Assembly: GCA_041558415.1 (NCBI GenBank)
Contig: JBFFEY010000080.1
Span: 1-12,171 of the forward strand
DNA from: SG8-39 sp041558415
Lineage (GTDB): Bacteria; Pseudomonadota; Gammaproteobacteria; Burkholderiales; SG8-39
DNA length: 12,171 bases
Direction: 5' to 3'
Under the pieces are notes generated by a model. The model had not been told where the DNA came from. It saw only the letters and a list, made by a program, of their open reading frames with translations, and made no database searches. The translations under genes and the position numbers were made by a program. Positions 1 to 7,813 of this stretch are shown here, in pieces (position 1 is the first letter of the stretch; every line of letters begins with the position of its first letter).

Positions 1-578
1 AGCGCAGGGCCGGCCTCGCGATGAAAATCACTCAGGAACGCGCGTCCGGCTGCTTCGAGATCCTGTTTCGCGCCGTCAAACCAATAACCGCCAGGGTCGT
101 CGCCCGTCACGATCCACGACGCCACCGGTACGCCGGTCCGGCTGTACAAGGTCAGCCGATAGGCCACGCTCCAGCGCCGGCTCGGGCCATCACCATCGAA
201 GCCGTGTCGGATATTGAAGTACACGAGGGACGGTGCGATCGCGACGTCGACGCCCTGCGCGGCGAGTGCCTCCGGCGTCACGTCAAACACCCGGCTGGTC
301 CGGGAAAACGCCGACCTGAAAGCGTGGTCGAAAAGGTAGACGCTGGCCTTGCCGATCGGCAGTACGTAGGTGTCCGGGCCCATGTGCCGATGGTGCTCCG
401 CTGCCGCGAATTGCGGACTGAAATAGACACCCGCGTGCAGGGGGCTCTTCTTGATCGTGGGCAATGTATAGATCGGCGGGGTGATGTCGCCGACCTCGAC
501 GGGCTTGGGGCCGCCGACACAGCCGGCCAGGAGCGCTGTGGCCAGGCACAGCGCGTTCGCGTACAGGACCTTGCGCAT
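1..578 (-). CDS. Putative outer-membrane lipoprotein, 3' end beyond the window
   Basis: The frame opens with ATG at 578-576 (minus) and stays open for 192 codons to the left edge, so the C-terminus is missing. The protein starts MRKVLYANALCLATALLAGC, a short basic n-region, a hydrophobic core and a lipobox LAGC with the lipidated Cys at residue 20, so it should be sorted by the Lol pathway. A GGAGG ribosome site (586-590) lies 7 nt upstream of the ATG, which decides the start. The mature part has no motif I can name. It contains a VYFSPQF segment, a PIGKASVYLFDHAF segment and a strand-rich C-terminal half, similar in style to small periplasmic-facing lipoproteins. Codon use is less GC-extreme than in the enzyme genes to the right and resembles the lipoprotein cluster at 8684-10459. 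Function unknown. Confidence 0.72.
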   Translation of the reverse strand, partial: MRKVLYANALCLATALLAGCVGGPKPVEVGDITPPIYTLPTIKKSPLHAGVYFSPQFAAAEHHRHMGPDTYVLPIGKASVYLFDHAFRSAFSRTSRVFDVTPEALAAQGVDVAIAPSLVYFNIRHGFDGDGPSRRWSVAYRLTLYSRTGVPVASWIVTGDDPGGYWFDGAKQDLEAAGRAFLSDFHREAGPA

Positions 579-877
579 CTTTCGGCCTCCCCGGTACTCG
601 GCGACACGGTCGCCGATCGTCGTTGCAGGCAACTATGCGCCCCGTTCAGGGCACGGCAGCAATTCTCGAGTTCGCGGTTGACTTACGTCATATTTTTGAC
701 ACGCCGCGAAGCGCGGAAGGCTCGCGGGCCGCATTTACACAGGCTAAGTCATCAGCGGCGTGTGGCGTATCCCCAATTCCGGCGAGTCGGTCGCGCCGCG
801 GCAACCACCGGCATGGTGCAGCGCGGGTTCCATGCAGCACTGCTTATGTTGCGCTGCAGAAACACGTCGTGTAGTGG
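579..877. other. Intergenic stretch without a convincing gene
   Basis: Open frames here are short, compositionally poor and lack ribosome sites. The stretch holds the ribosome site and probable promoter region of the leftward lipoprotein gene, the AT-rich palindromic site at 678-700, and the region where the N-terminal half of the decayed NTF2-like gene would be expected. Nothing else recognisable was seen. Confidence 0.5.
678..700. promoter_or_regulatory. AT-rich operator-like site with TGAC/GTCA half-sites
   Basis: Inside GC-rich DNA there is TTGACTTACGTCAT (678-691), which reads as TTGAC-N4-GTCA(T). It resembles a CRP/FNR-family dyad (general consensus TTGAT-N4-ATCAA). A third TGAC half-site follows at 697-700 after an AT run. 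It lies about 100 nt upstream of the leftward lipoprotein ATG at 578. No well-placed -10 element was found at class II spacing in either direction, so assignment to a specific regulator or gene is an inference. Confidence 0.3.
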
Positions 878-1027
878 CGGCCCAAGATGCGCGGGCCGGA
901 TCTCTGGGGCAGTCGTTTCGTCGGCAAGGCCGCCGTGCGCGTGCGTTGCTGCGATCACTGGGGGTTCCGCGACGGCATCGTGATACGCGAGGATTCGTAC
1001 TGGAAGCTGATCGAAAAGCCGGTGTGA
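878..1027 (+). pseudogene. Remnant of an NTF2/SnoaL-like gene with internal deletion
   Basis: The plus-strand frame ending at TGA 1025-1027 encodes MRGPDLWGSRFVGKAAVR followed directly by VRCCDHWGFRDGIVIREDSYWKLIEKPV. In intact SnoaL-like/NTF2-fold proteins the first piece (GP-LWG-RFVGK-AVR) and the second (V-GCDLW-FRDG-IVRKDSYWKIVE) are both conserved, but about 40-50 residues normally lie between them. Here the middle is absent, and an in-frame TAG (872-874) cuts off the N-terminal half. I read this as a gene collapsed by an internal deletion and no longer functional. It lies 57 nt upstream of the SDR gene, a common partner of SnoaL-like proteins in catabolic and biosynthetic clusters. Family recognition is from memory of the motif pattern. 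Confidence 0.55.
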
Positions 1028-1084
1028 GTCGGTGAGTCCGTCGTAGAGTGTCGCGGCGACAAATTTCGAACGGGGACGAACAAA

Positions 1085-1903
1085 ATGAGAATGAAAGGCA
1101 AGGTGGCGCTGGTCACCGGCGGCACCAGCGGCATCGGGCGGCGCATCGTCCAGCGCTACGTGGAGGAGGGCGCGACGGTGTTCTTCAGCGGCCGGCGCGC
1201 GGAGCTCGGTGCCGAGGTCGCGAAAGCCACCAAGGCGACGTTCGTCGAGGCCGATGTCGCGCGCGAAGCGGACGCCGAGCGCAGCATCAAGCAGGCGCTG
1301 GCGCACAACGGCCGGTTGGACGTCCTGGTTAACAACGCCGGAGGGCCGGTGATGGGCGATCGGCTCGAGGCCCTGTCGCTCGAGTCGTTCGATCAGATCA
1401 TCGCGGCCCACGTGCGCGGCGCGCTGGCGCACATCAAGCACGCGAGCAAGGTGATGCGTGGACAGAAGCAGGGCAGCATCGTCAACATCGGCTCGGTCGC
1501 CGGGCATCGCTCGGGCTACGGTTCGCTCGTCTACTCGGTCGCCAAGGCGGCGGTGATCCATCTGACGCGGTGTGCCGCGATGGAGCTTGGCGAGGACAAC
1601 GTGCGCGTGAACTCGATCTCGCCGGGCGGCATCGCCACCGGCATCTTCGGCAAGGCATTCGGCCTGCAGGGGGCGGCTGCCGAGGCGACCGCAGAGAAGA
1701 TGAAGGGCGTGCTCGCCAAGATGCAGGCGATTCCGCGCGCCGGAATAACCGATGACATCGCCAACGCCGCGGTCTACCTGGGCAGCGACGAGGCGAGCTT
1801 CGTAAACGGCGAAGACATGGTCATCGACGGCGGCCTGATTTGGGGGCGGCGCTTCTCCGACGTGGTGGCCCTGCGGCAATCGTTCAAGGGCGCGTTCGAA
1901 TAG
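1085..1903 (+). CDS. Short-chain dehydrogenase/reductase (classical SDR)
   Basis: This is a 272-residue NAD(P)(H)-dependent oxidoreductase of the classical SDR family, acting on an unknown alcohol/ketone pair in the cytoplasm. The nucleotide-binding motif TGGTSGIG is at residues 11-18, with D57 of the adenine-ring DV motif and NNAG at 83-86. The catalytic Ser is S137 in NIGSVAG, and the YSVAK box gives Y150 and K154. The SPGGIATGIF segment and the C-terminal VNGEDMVIDGG are typical. The Asn of the usual catalytic tetrad, found in the N(L/V)xG motif, is His109 here (AAHVRGA). After IDGG the protein carries a tail of about 20 residues longer than in FabG-like members. The start at 1085 is followed by another ATG at 1091, and no strong ribosome site separates them. 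It probably begins a plus-strand unit with the reductase 49 nt downstream. Confidence 0.93.
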   Translation: MRMKGKVALVTGGTSGIGRRIVQRYVEEGATVFFSGRRAELGAEVAKATKATFVEADVAREADAERSIKQALAHNGRLDVLVNNAGGPVMGDRLEALSLESFDQIIAAHVRGALAHIKHASKVMRGQKQGSIVNIGSVAGHRSGYGSLVYSVAKAAVIHLTRCAAMELGEDNVRVNSISPGGIATGIFGKAFGLQGAAAEATAEKMKGVLAKMQAIPRAGITDDIANAAVYLGSDEASFVNGEDMVIDGGLIWGRRFSDVVALRQSFKGAFE

Positions 1904-1934
1904 TCGCCGTTGCCGGCCGCATGAAGCTATCCAC

Positions 1935-1946
1935 AGGGGTCTGACC
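1935..1946. repeat. Short dispersed repeat, partial copy of a GGGGTC-type palindrome
   Basis: AGGGGTCTGACC here matches 12 of the 15 bases of the palindrome at 8632-8646 when that is read on the minus strand. It lies in the short gap just before the reductase start. It may be a REP-like dispersed element; with only one partial and one full copy in the window this remains tentative. Confidence 0.35.
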
Positions 1947-1952
1947 TCGATC

Positions 1953-2996
1953 ATGTTTACGGCCCTCATCGCCGGCGTCGGCGGCATGTGCGGCAGCAAC
2001 ATGGCGCTCATGCTGCACGCGCTCGGCTGGCAGGTGCTTGGTATTTCGCGCAGCGACCCGCAGCTCGGGCCCTGGCTGCGCCACCTGGCGGTCGACCTGC
2101 TCGACGCCGAAGCGGCGCGCAAGGGCATCACCGGCATCGAGGACGTGACGCACGTCTTCTACACCGGGCTGCTCAACGGCCGCACGCTCGAGGAGGAGAA
2201 CGCGCTCAACACCCGCATCTGCGTCAATTTCCTCGACGCCGCGCTGCCGCGCATCCCGCGGCTCGAGCACGTGCACGTGCTCGAGGGCGTGAAGTGGTAC
2301 GGCTACCACCTCGGCGCCTACAAGACGCCGGCGCGCGAGGATGACCCGCCGTGCCGGCCGGCGTACTTCTACGAGGCGCAGCACGCGCGCGTGCTGCATC
2401 ACCAGCAAGGCAGGGACTGGAGCTGGTCGACGACGCGCCCCGGCGCGGTGTGCGGCTACGCGCCGCGCGCGCGCATCCACCTGATGGGCGTGATCGCCGC
2501 CTACGCGAGCGTGATGAAGGCGCTCGGCGAGCCGCTCATCTTTCCCGGGGACGAGGCGACCTTCGACGCGCTCACCTTCGTCACCGACGTCGGGCTGCTA
2601 AACCGGGCGATGCTGTGGGCCTCGACCACGCCGCGCGCCGCCAATGAGGCCTTCAACGTCGGCAACGGCGACGCCTTCCGCTGGCGCCATCTTTGGCCGA
2701 GGATCGCCGCGATGTTCGACATGCCGGCGGGCGCGGTGAAGAAGATGCGCCTGGCGGAATTCATGGCCGACAAGGCGCCGCTGTGGGACGCGGTGGTGCG
2801 CCGCCACGGCCTGCGCGACGCCGAATTCTTCCGCCTCACGCCCTGGGCCTACGCCGACACGGTGTTCTCGAGGCACTGGGACAACGCCGTCAGCACGGTG
2901 AAGATCAACCAGTATGGCTTTACCGAGATGATCGACAGCGAGGCCATGATGCGGCGCGTGTTCGACGACTTCCGCGCGCGGCGGGTGATTCCCTGA
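1953..2996 (+). CDS. PRISE-type SDR (progesterone 5-beta-reductase/iridoid synthase-like)
   Basis: This is a 347-residue extended-type SDR. The N-terminus has the GVGGMCG nucleotide-binding turn (G8-x2-G11-x2-G14) and an R33-S34 pair at the end of beta-2, which suggests NADPH. The layout matches the PRISE family, NADPH-dependent enone 1,4-reductases known from plants and bacteria. A Lys-x-Tyr motif EGVKWYG puts the catalytic Lys at K114 (plant enzymes have KHY). It is followed by a proline-rich loop and AYFYEAQ, with the candidate catalytic Tyr at Y140. RPGAVCGYAP then follows, and EAFNVGNGD in the C-terminal half. Length is close to the usual 350-390. The likely reaction is reduction of an activated C=C bond next to a carbonyl. 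The ribosome site is weak (AGGGG about 13 nt upstream). Substrate unknown. Neighbouring SDR and OYE-type genes support a role in cyclic enone metabolism. Confidence 0.85.
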   Translation: MFTALIAGVGGMCGSNMALMLHALGWQVLGISRSDPQLGPWLRHLAVDLLDAEAARKGITGIEDVTHVFYTGLLNGRTLEEENALNTRICVNFLDAALPRIPRLEHVHVLEGVKWYGYHLGAYKTPAREDDPPCRPAYFYEAQHARVLHHQQGRDWSWSTTRPGAVCGYAPRARIHLMGVIAAYASVMKALGEPLIFPGDEATFDALTFVTDVGLLNRAMLWASTTPRAANEAFNVGNGDAFRWRHLWPRIAAMFDMPAGAVKKMRLAEFMADKAPLWDAVVRRHGLRDAEFFRLTPWAYADTVFSRHWDNAVSTVKINQYGFTEMIDSEAMMRRVFDDFRARRVIP

Positions 2997-3056
2997 GTTC
3001 GTAATGGGCGGTGATTTCGCGGCGCGCGGCGTGCTGCGGCGGCGGGCGGGCCGCAT

Positions 3057-3070
3057 GCGCAATAATGCGC
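3057..3070. promoter_or_regulatory. Small dyad with an AATAAT -10-like element before the flavin reductase gene
   Basis: GCGCA-ATAA-TGCGC forms a 5-bp inverted repeat in the 123-nt gap upstream of the OYE-type gene. The AATAAT at 3061-3066 is the only AT-rich hexamer here and could serve as a -10 element with a leader of roughly 47 nt. No recognisable -35 element lies 17 nt upstream, so it is a weak call. Confidence 0.2.
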
Positions 3071-3119
3071 GTCGCGCGCGCCTTGGGCATACGCCGAGCG
3101 CGCGGCGCAGAGAGACCGC

Positions 3120-5057
<1,938 letters not shown>

Positions 5058-5066
5058 GGCGTGCGC

Positions 5067-5087
5067 CGCAGGGCGGGCCCTGCGTTT
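5067..5087 (+). terminator. Hairpin with short T-run after the flavin reductase gene
   Basis: CGCAGGGC-GG-GCCCTGCG is a perfect 8-bp inverted repeat (or 7 bp with a 4-nt loop), starting 10 nt after the TAG at 5055-5057 and followed by TTT. The T-run is short, so termination may be partial. The hairpin occupies most of the 44-nt gap before the Rieske gene. Confidence 0.42.
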
Positions 5088-5101
5088 AGAATGCGGCTCG
5101 C
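5087..5101 (+). promoter_or_regulatory. Possible -10 element for a leaderless Rieske oxygenase mRNA
   Basis: TAGAAT (5087-5092) lies 9 nt before the ATG at 5102, and no ribosome site precedes that ATG. The distance would put transcription start at or next to the A of the start codon, so a leaderless message is possible. There is no clear -35 element, since that place is taken by the hairpin. Inference only. Confidence 0.25.
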
Positions 5102-6400
5102 ATGCTGAGCGCCGCCGACAACGAGCTGCTGGTGCGGTCCGACGCCGGCACCGCCATGGGCGAGTATCTGCGCCGCTTCTGGCAGCCGGTCGCGCTGTCG
5201 CGCGAGCTCGCCGAGCCCGACGGCCCGCCGGTCCGCCTCAAGGTGATGGGCGAGGCGCTGCTCGCCTTTCGCGACACGCAGGGCCGCGTCGGCCTGATCG
5301 AGCCGCGCTGCGCGCATCGCGGCGCGGACCTGTTCTTCGGGCGCAACGAGGACTGCGGCCTGCGCTGCGTCTACCACGGCTGGAAATACGACGTGAGCGG
5401 CAAGTGCGTCGACATGCCGAACGTTCCGCCGGGCGCCAAGTACCCGGAAACGATCGCCCTCAAGTCCTATCCGACGCGCGAGTTCGGCGACCTGGTGTGG
5501 GCCTACCTCGGGCCGCGCGAGCACATGCCGGCGCAGCTCCCGCAGCTGGAATTCGGCCTGCTGCCGCCCGAGCAGCGCTACGTGACGAAGCGGCTGCAGG
5601 AGTGCAACTGGGTGCATTCGATGGAAGGCGCGCTCGACACGGCGCACTTCTCCTTCCTGCACATGCCGGCGCCGAAGCAGTTTTCGAACGTCAACCCGAC
5701 CGTCGCCGCGGACGAGAAGCGCCTGCGCTGGCTGCGCGAGGACCCGGCGCCGCAGTTCACGATCCTCGAGCATGACGTCGGCTTCGTCATCGGCGGCGCG
5801 CGCCGCGCCGACGACGACGCGCTCTACTGGCGCATCACGCAGTTCATGCTGCCGACGCATTCGGTCACGCCCTCGGCGATGCCGGGCGAGATCTACTACG
5901 GCTACAGCTGGGTGCCGATCAGCGACGAGTGCTGCTGGATCTACGTCTACGCCTGGCACCCGGAGCGCGCGATCACACCGGAGGAACGCGCGAAATTCGA
6001 GCGTGGCGGCTTCGGCCAGTTCGCCGAGCTCGGCCCCGGCTACCTGCCGCTCAGCAACCGCTCGAACGACTTCCGCATCGACCGCGCCGAGCAGCGCGAG
6101 CGCTCCTACACCGGCGTGCGCGGCGTGGCCGAGCAGGACGCGATGGTGCAGGCGAGCCAGGGCTGGATCGTCGATCGTCGGCACGAGCACCTGACGCCGA
6201 CCGACATCGCCATCGTGCACTTCCGGCGCATGATGCTCGGCGGCGTGAAGGCCCTGGGCGAAGGCAGCGAACCGGCCGCCGCGCAGCGCCACGCCGAGTA
6301 CCGCGTGCGCGGCGGCGGCTGCGTCGCGCCCGCGGCGTGGCCGTTCGAGCAGGTGATGCGCGAGCGCTTCGGCAGCGTCAGCGGCAAGGCGACGGGCTGA
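5102..6400 (+). CDS. Rieske non-heme iron oxygenase, alpha subunit (phthalate dioxygenase-like)
   Basis: This is a 432-residue oxygenase component of an aromatic-ring-hydroxylating or demethylating system. The Rieske [2Fe-2S] ligands are in the N-terminal domain: C70-x-H72 and, after 16 residues, C89-x2-H92 (PRCAHRG and CVYHGWKY). The catalytic domain has the mononuclear iron site D179-x2-H182-x4-H187 in ALDTAHFSFLHM, where D179 is the bridging Asp. A third iron ligand is probably D346 (GVAEQDAMVQ). Length and the LDTAHFSFLH and EQD patterns fit the phthalate 4,5-dioxygenase/vanillate-demethylase branch, which works as an alpha-only oligomer with a separate reductase. No ferredoxin or flavin-[2Fe-2S] reductase gene lies in the window, so electrons must come from a protein encoded elsewhere. 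It follows the OYE-type gene after 44 nt and converges with an SDR gene 7 nt downstream. Confidence 0.94.
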   Translation: MLSAADNELLVRSDAGTAMGEYLRRFWQPVALSRELAEPDGPPVRLKVMGEALLAFRDTQGRVGLIEPRCAHRGADLFFGRNEDCGLRCVYHGWKYDVSGKCVDMPNVPPGAKYPETIALKSYPTREFGDLVWAYLGPREHMPAQLPQLEFGLLPPEQRYVTKRLQECNWVHSMEGALDTAHFSFLHMPAPKQFSNVNPTVAADEKRLRWLREDPAPQFTILEHDVGFVIGGARRADDDALYWRITQFMLPTHSVTPSAMPGEIYYGYSWVPISDECCWIYVYAWHPERAITPEERAKFERGGFGQFAELGPGYLPLSNRSNDFRIDRAEQRERSYTGVRGVAEQDAMVQASQGWIVDRRHEHLTPTDIAIVHFRRMMLGGVKALGEGSEPAAAQRHAEYRVRGGGCVAPAAWPFEQVMRERFGSVSGKATG

Positions 6401-6407
6401 GGGCTGC

Positions 6408-7148
6408 CTACAGCGTCATGCCGCCGTCGACGCTGATCACCGCGCCGTTGATGTAGCTCGCCTCGTCCGAGGCGAGGAAGGCGAACACGTTGGCGATCTC
6501 CTCGGGCGTGCCGAGGCGTCCGCAGGGCACCTTCGCCGCCATCTCGTCGAGCACCTTGTCCGGCATCTGCTTGAGGATCGGCGTGGCGACGAAGCCGGGG
6601 CACACGGCGTTGGCGCGAATGCCCTTGCGGCCGAGCTCCTTGGCCCAGGTCTTGGTCATGCCGATCACCGCGAACTTGCTCGCCGCGTAGTTGGTCTGGC
6701 CGAAGTTGCCGTACAGGCCGACGATCGAGGAGGTGGTGAGGATGACGCCCGATTCCTGCGCCAGCATGACGTCGACCACCGCGCGCGTGCAGTTGTAGAC
6801 GCCCTTCAGGTTGATGTCGATCACCTTGTCGAACTGCTCGTCGGTCATCTTCTTCAGCTGCGCGTCCATGACGATGCCGGCGTTGTTGACGACGCAGTCG
6901 ATGCGCCCCCACTGCGCCATCACCGCCTCGACCATGGCGGCGATACTCGCCTTGTCGGTGACGTCGACGCGGTAGCCGGCGGCCTCGCCGCCGGCGGCGC
7001 CGATCGCGGCCAGCGTTTCCTCGATCAGCTGCGGGTTGATGTCGCACACCGCGACGCGCGCGCCTTCGGCGGCGAATTTCAGCGCGGTGGCGTGTCCGAT
7101 GCCGCGTGCGCCGCCGGTGATGGCGGCGACCTTGCCTTTGAGTTTCAT
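6408..7148 (-). CDS. FabG-like short-chain dehydrogenase/reductase
   Basis: This 246-residue classical SDR is closest in pattern to 3-oxoacyl-[ACP] reductase and 3-hydroxyacyl-CoA dehydrogenase-like enzymes. TGGARGIG is at 11-18, D36 at the end of beta-2 (VCDIN) suggests NAD(H) preference, and NNAG is at 88-91. The catalytic tetrad is complete: N113 (INLKG), S141 (SSIVG), Y154 and K158 (YAASK). ANAVCPGFVATPI and the C-terminal INGAVISVDGG are standard. The stop (TAG at 6410-6408) is separated by only 7 nt from the Rieske stop codon on the other strand, with no visible terminator between the two. It is divergent from the HdrC-like gene across a 218-nt gap. It probably works on a hydroxy/keto intermediate of the same pathway, but FabG-like enzymes are promiscuous and I give no substrate. 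Confidence 0.93.
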   Translation of the reverse strand: MKLKGKVAAITGGARGIGHATALKFAAEGARVAVCDINPQLIEETLAAIGAAGGEAAGYRVDVTDKASIAAMVEAVMAQWGRIDCVVNNAGIVMDAQLKKMTDEQFDKVIDINLKGVYNCTRAVVDVMLAQESGVILTTSSIVGLYGNFGQTNYAASKFAVIGMTKTWAKELGRKGIRANAVCPGFVATPILKQMPDKVLDEMAAKVPCGRLGTPEEIANVFAFLASDEASYINGAVISVDGGMTL

Positions 7149-7217
7149 GGCTGCCCGATGCTTCCGAATGCGTCGCGATCCGACGCTTGCATCATGCGGC
7201 GCGCGGCGCCCGCCGCC

Positions 7218-7231
7218 TTGACGTGGATCAG
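7218..7231. promoter_or_regulatory. FNR/CRP-family-like box between divergent genes
   Basis: TTGACGTGGATCAG fits TTGA(C)-N4-ATCA(G), two mismatches from the FNR/ANR consensus TTGAT-N4-ATCAA. The first 13 bases are identical to the box before the lipoprotein operon (minus strand, 10538-10550). It lies in the 218-nt gap between the leftward SDR (start 7148) and the HdrC-like gene (start 7367) and could serve either. No -10 element at the class II distance (22 nt) was seen on the plus side; CAGAAT (7263-7268) is 31 nt away. Confidence 0.4.
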
Positions 7232-7366
7232 CGGCCGAAGACCCTTGGTGTCGCGCGGTTGTCAGAATCTGATCGGGCCGGGAACGATGTCGGCTGCGCG
7301 CCGCCGGTAGCCGCGCCGGCGCGACGGTGCTAGCCTGCGCGCAACGCCCCTCGCAGGCCGAAAGCC

Positions 7367-7813
7367 ATGGCAGATTCCCCGGCAGCTGAGCGTCCCAGAG
7401 CGAAGGACCTGCGCGAGTACATCGCGCAGCTCGCGCGCGACAGCCTCGCCGGCTGCACCGCCTGCGGCAAGTGCTTCGAGGCCTGCCCGATGCCGGGCTA
7501 CTCCAAGTCGCTCGCCGCGCAGGCGGGGCCGGCGATCGTCGAGGGCGTGCTGCAGCTGCTGCGCGGCGCGCGCGGCGCCGAGGCGGCGCTCGAGTGGATC
7601 GACCTGTGCACCTACTCGGCGCGCTGCGTGCCGGCCTGTCCGGAGGGCGTCAACCCGATGCTCATGCTGCGCGTCGCGCGCATGAAGGCGGTCGGCGCGC
7701 TCGGCGACGCGCCGCAGCTCGCGCGCGCCGAGGACAGGGCGTTCTTCCGCCGCGTGCACGCGTTTTCCGCGCTGCAGCTCGAGGACGAGGAGGTCGCGTC
7801 GTGGCAGCGCTGA
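7367..7813 (+). CDS. HdrC-like ferredoxin-type iron-sulfur protein
   Basis: A 148-residue cytoplasmic protein with two ferredoxin-type cluster motifs of the heterodisulfide reductase subunit C / GlpC / LldE-partner type. The first, CTACGKCFEACP, is complete (C30, C33, C36, C40). The second, CTYSARCVPACP, has C81, C87 and C91 but Ser84 where the second Cys of CxxCxxCxxxCP should be, so it probably binds a [3Fe-4S] or altered cluster. The stretch after it (NPMLMLRVARMKA) is the usual HdrC helix. The gene overlaps the next one by 13 nt, so the two are translationally coupled. Known relatives pass electrons between a flavoprotein or menaquinol-linked partner and the CCG-domain subunit. The partner here is not evident; the neighbouring flavoproteins are candidates by proximity only. 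Confidence 0.85.
   Translation: MADSPAAERPRAKDLREYIAQLARDSLAGCTACGKCFEACPMPGYSKSLAAQAGPAIVEGVLQLLRGARGAEAALEWIDLCTYSARCVPACPEGVNPMLMLRVARMKAVGALGDAPQLARAEDRAFFRRVHAFSALQLEDEEVASWQR

Noticed and set aside
21..983. 320-codon plus-strand open frame at the left end
   Set aside because: It is antisense to the lipoprotein gene with a signal peptide and ribosome site, has no motif of its own, and runs through the NTF2-like remnant in the wrong frame.
1921..1944. Seven-codon open frame (MKLSTGV) before the PRISE-type gene
   Set aside because: Too short, no ribosome site, no regulatory codon run; not a credible leader peptide.
752..2137. 461-codon minus-strand open frame over the first SDR
   Set aside because: It runs antisense through the SDR and across two intergenic regions and shows no protein-like pattern.
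7471..7800. Upstream extension of the HdrB-like frame to an ATG at 7471
   Set aside because: This part overlaps the HdrC-like gene, is Arg/Ala/Gly-rich without motifs, and a good ribosome site points to GTG 7801.
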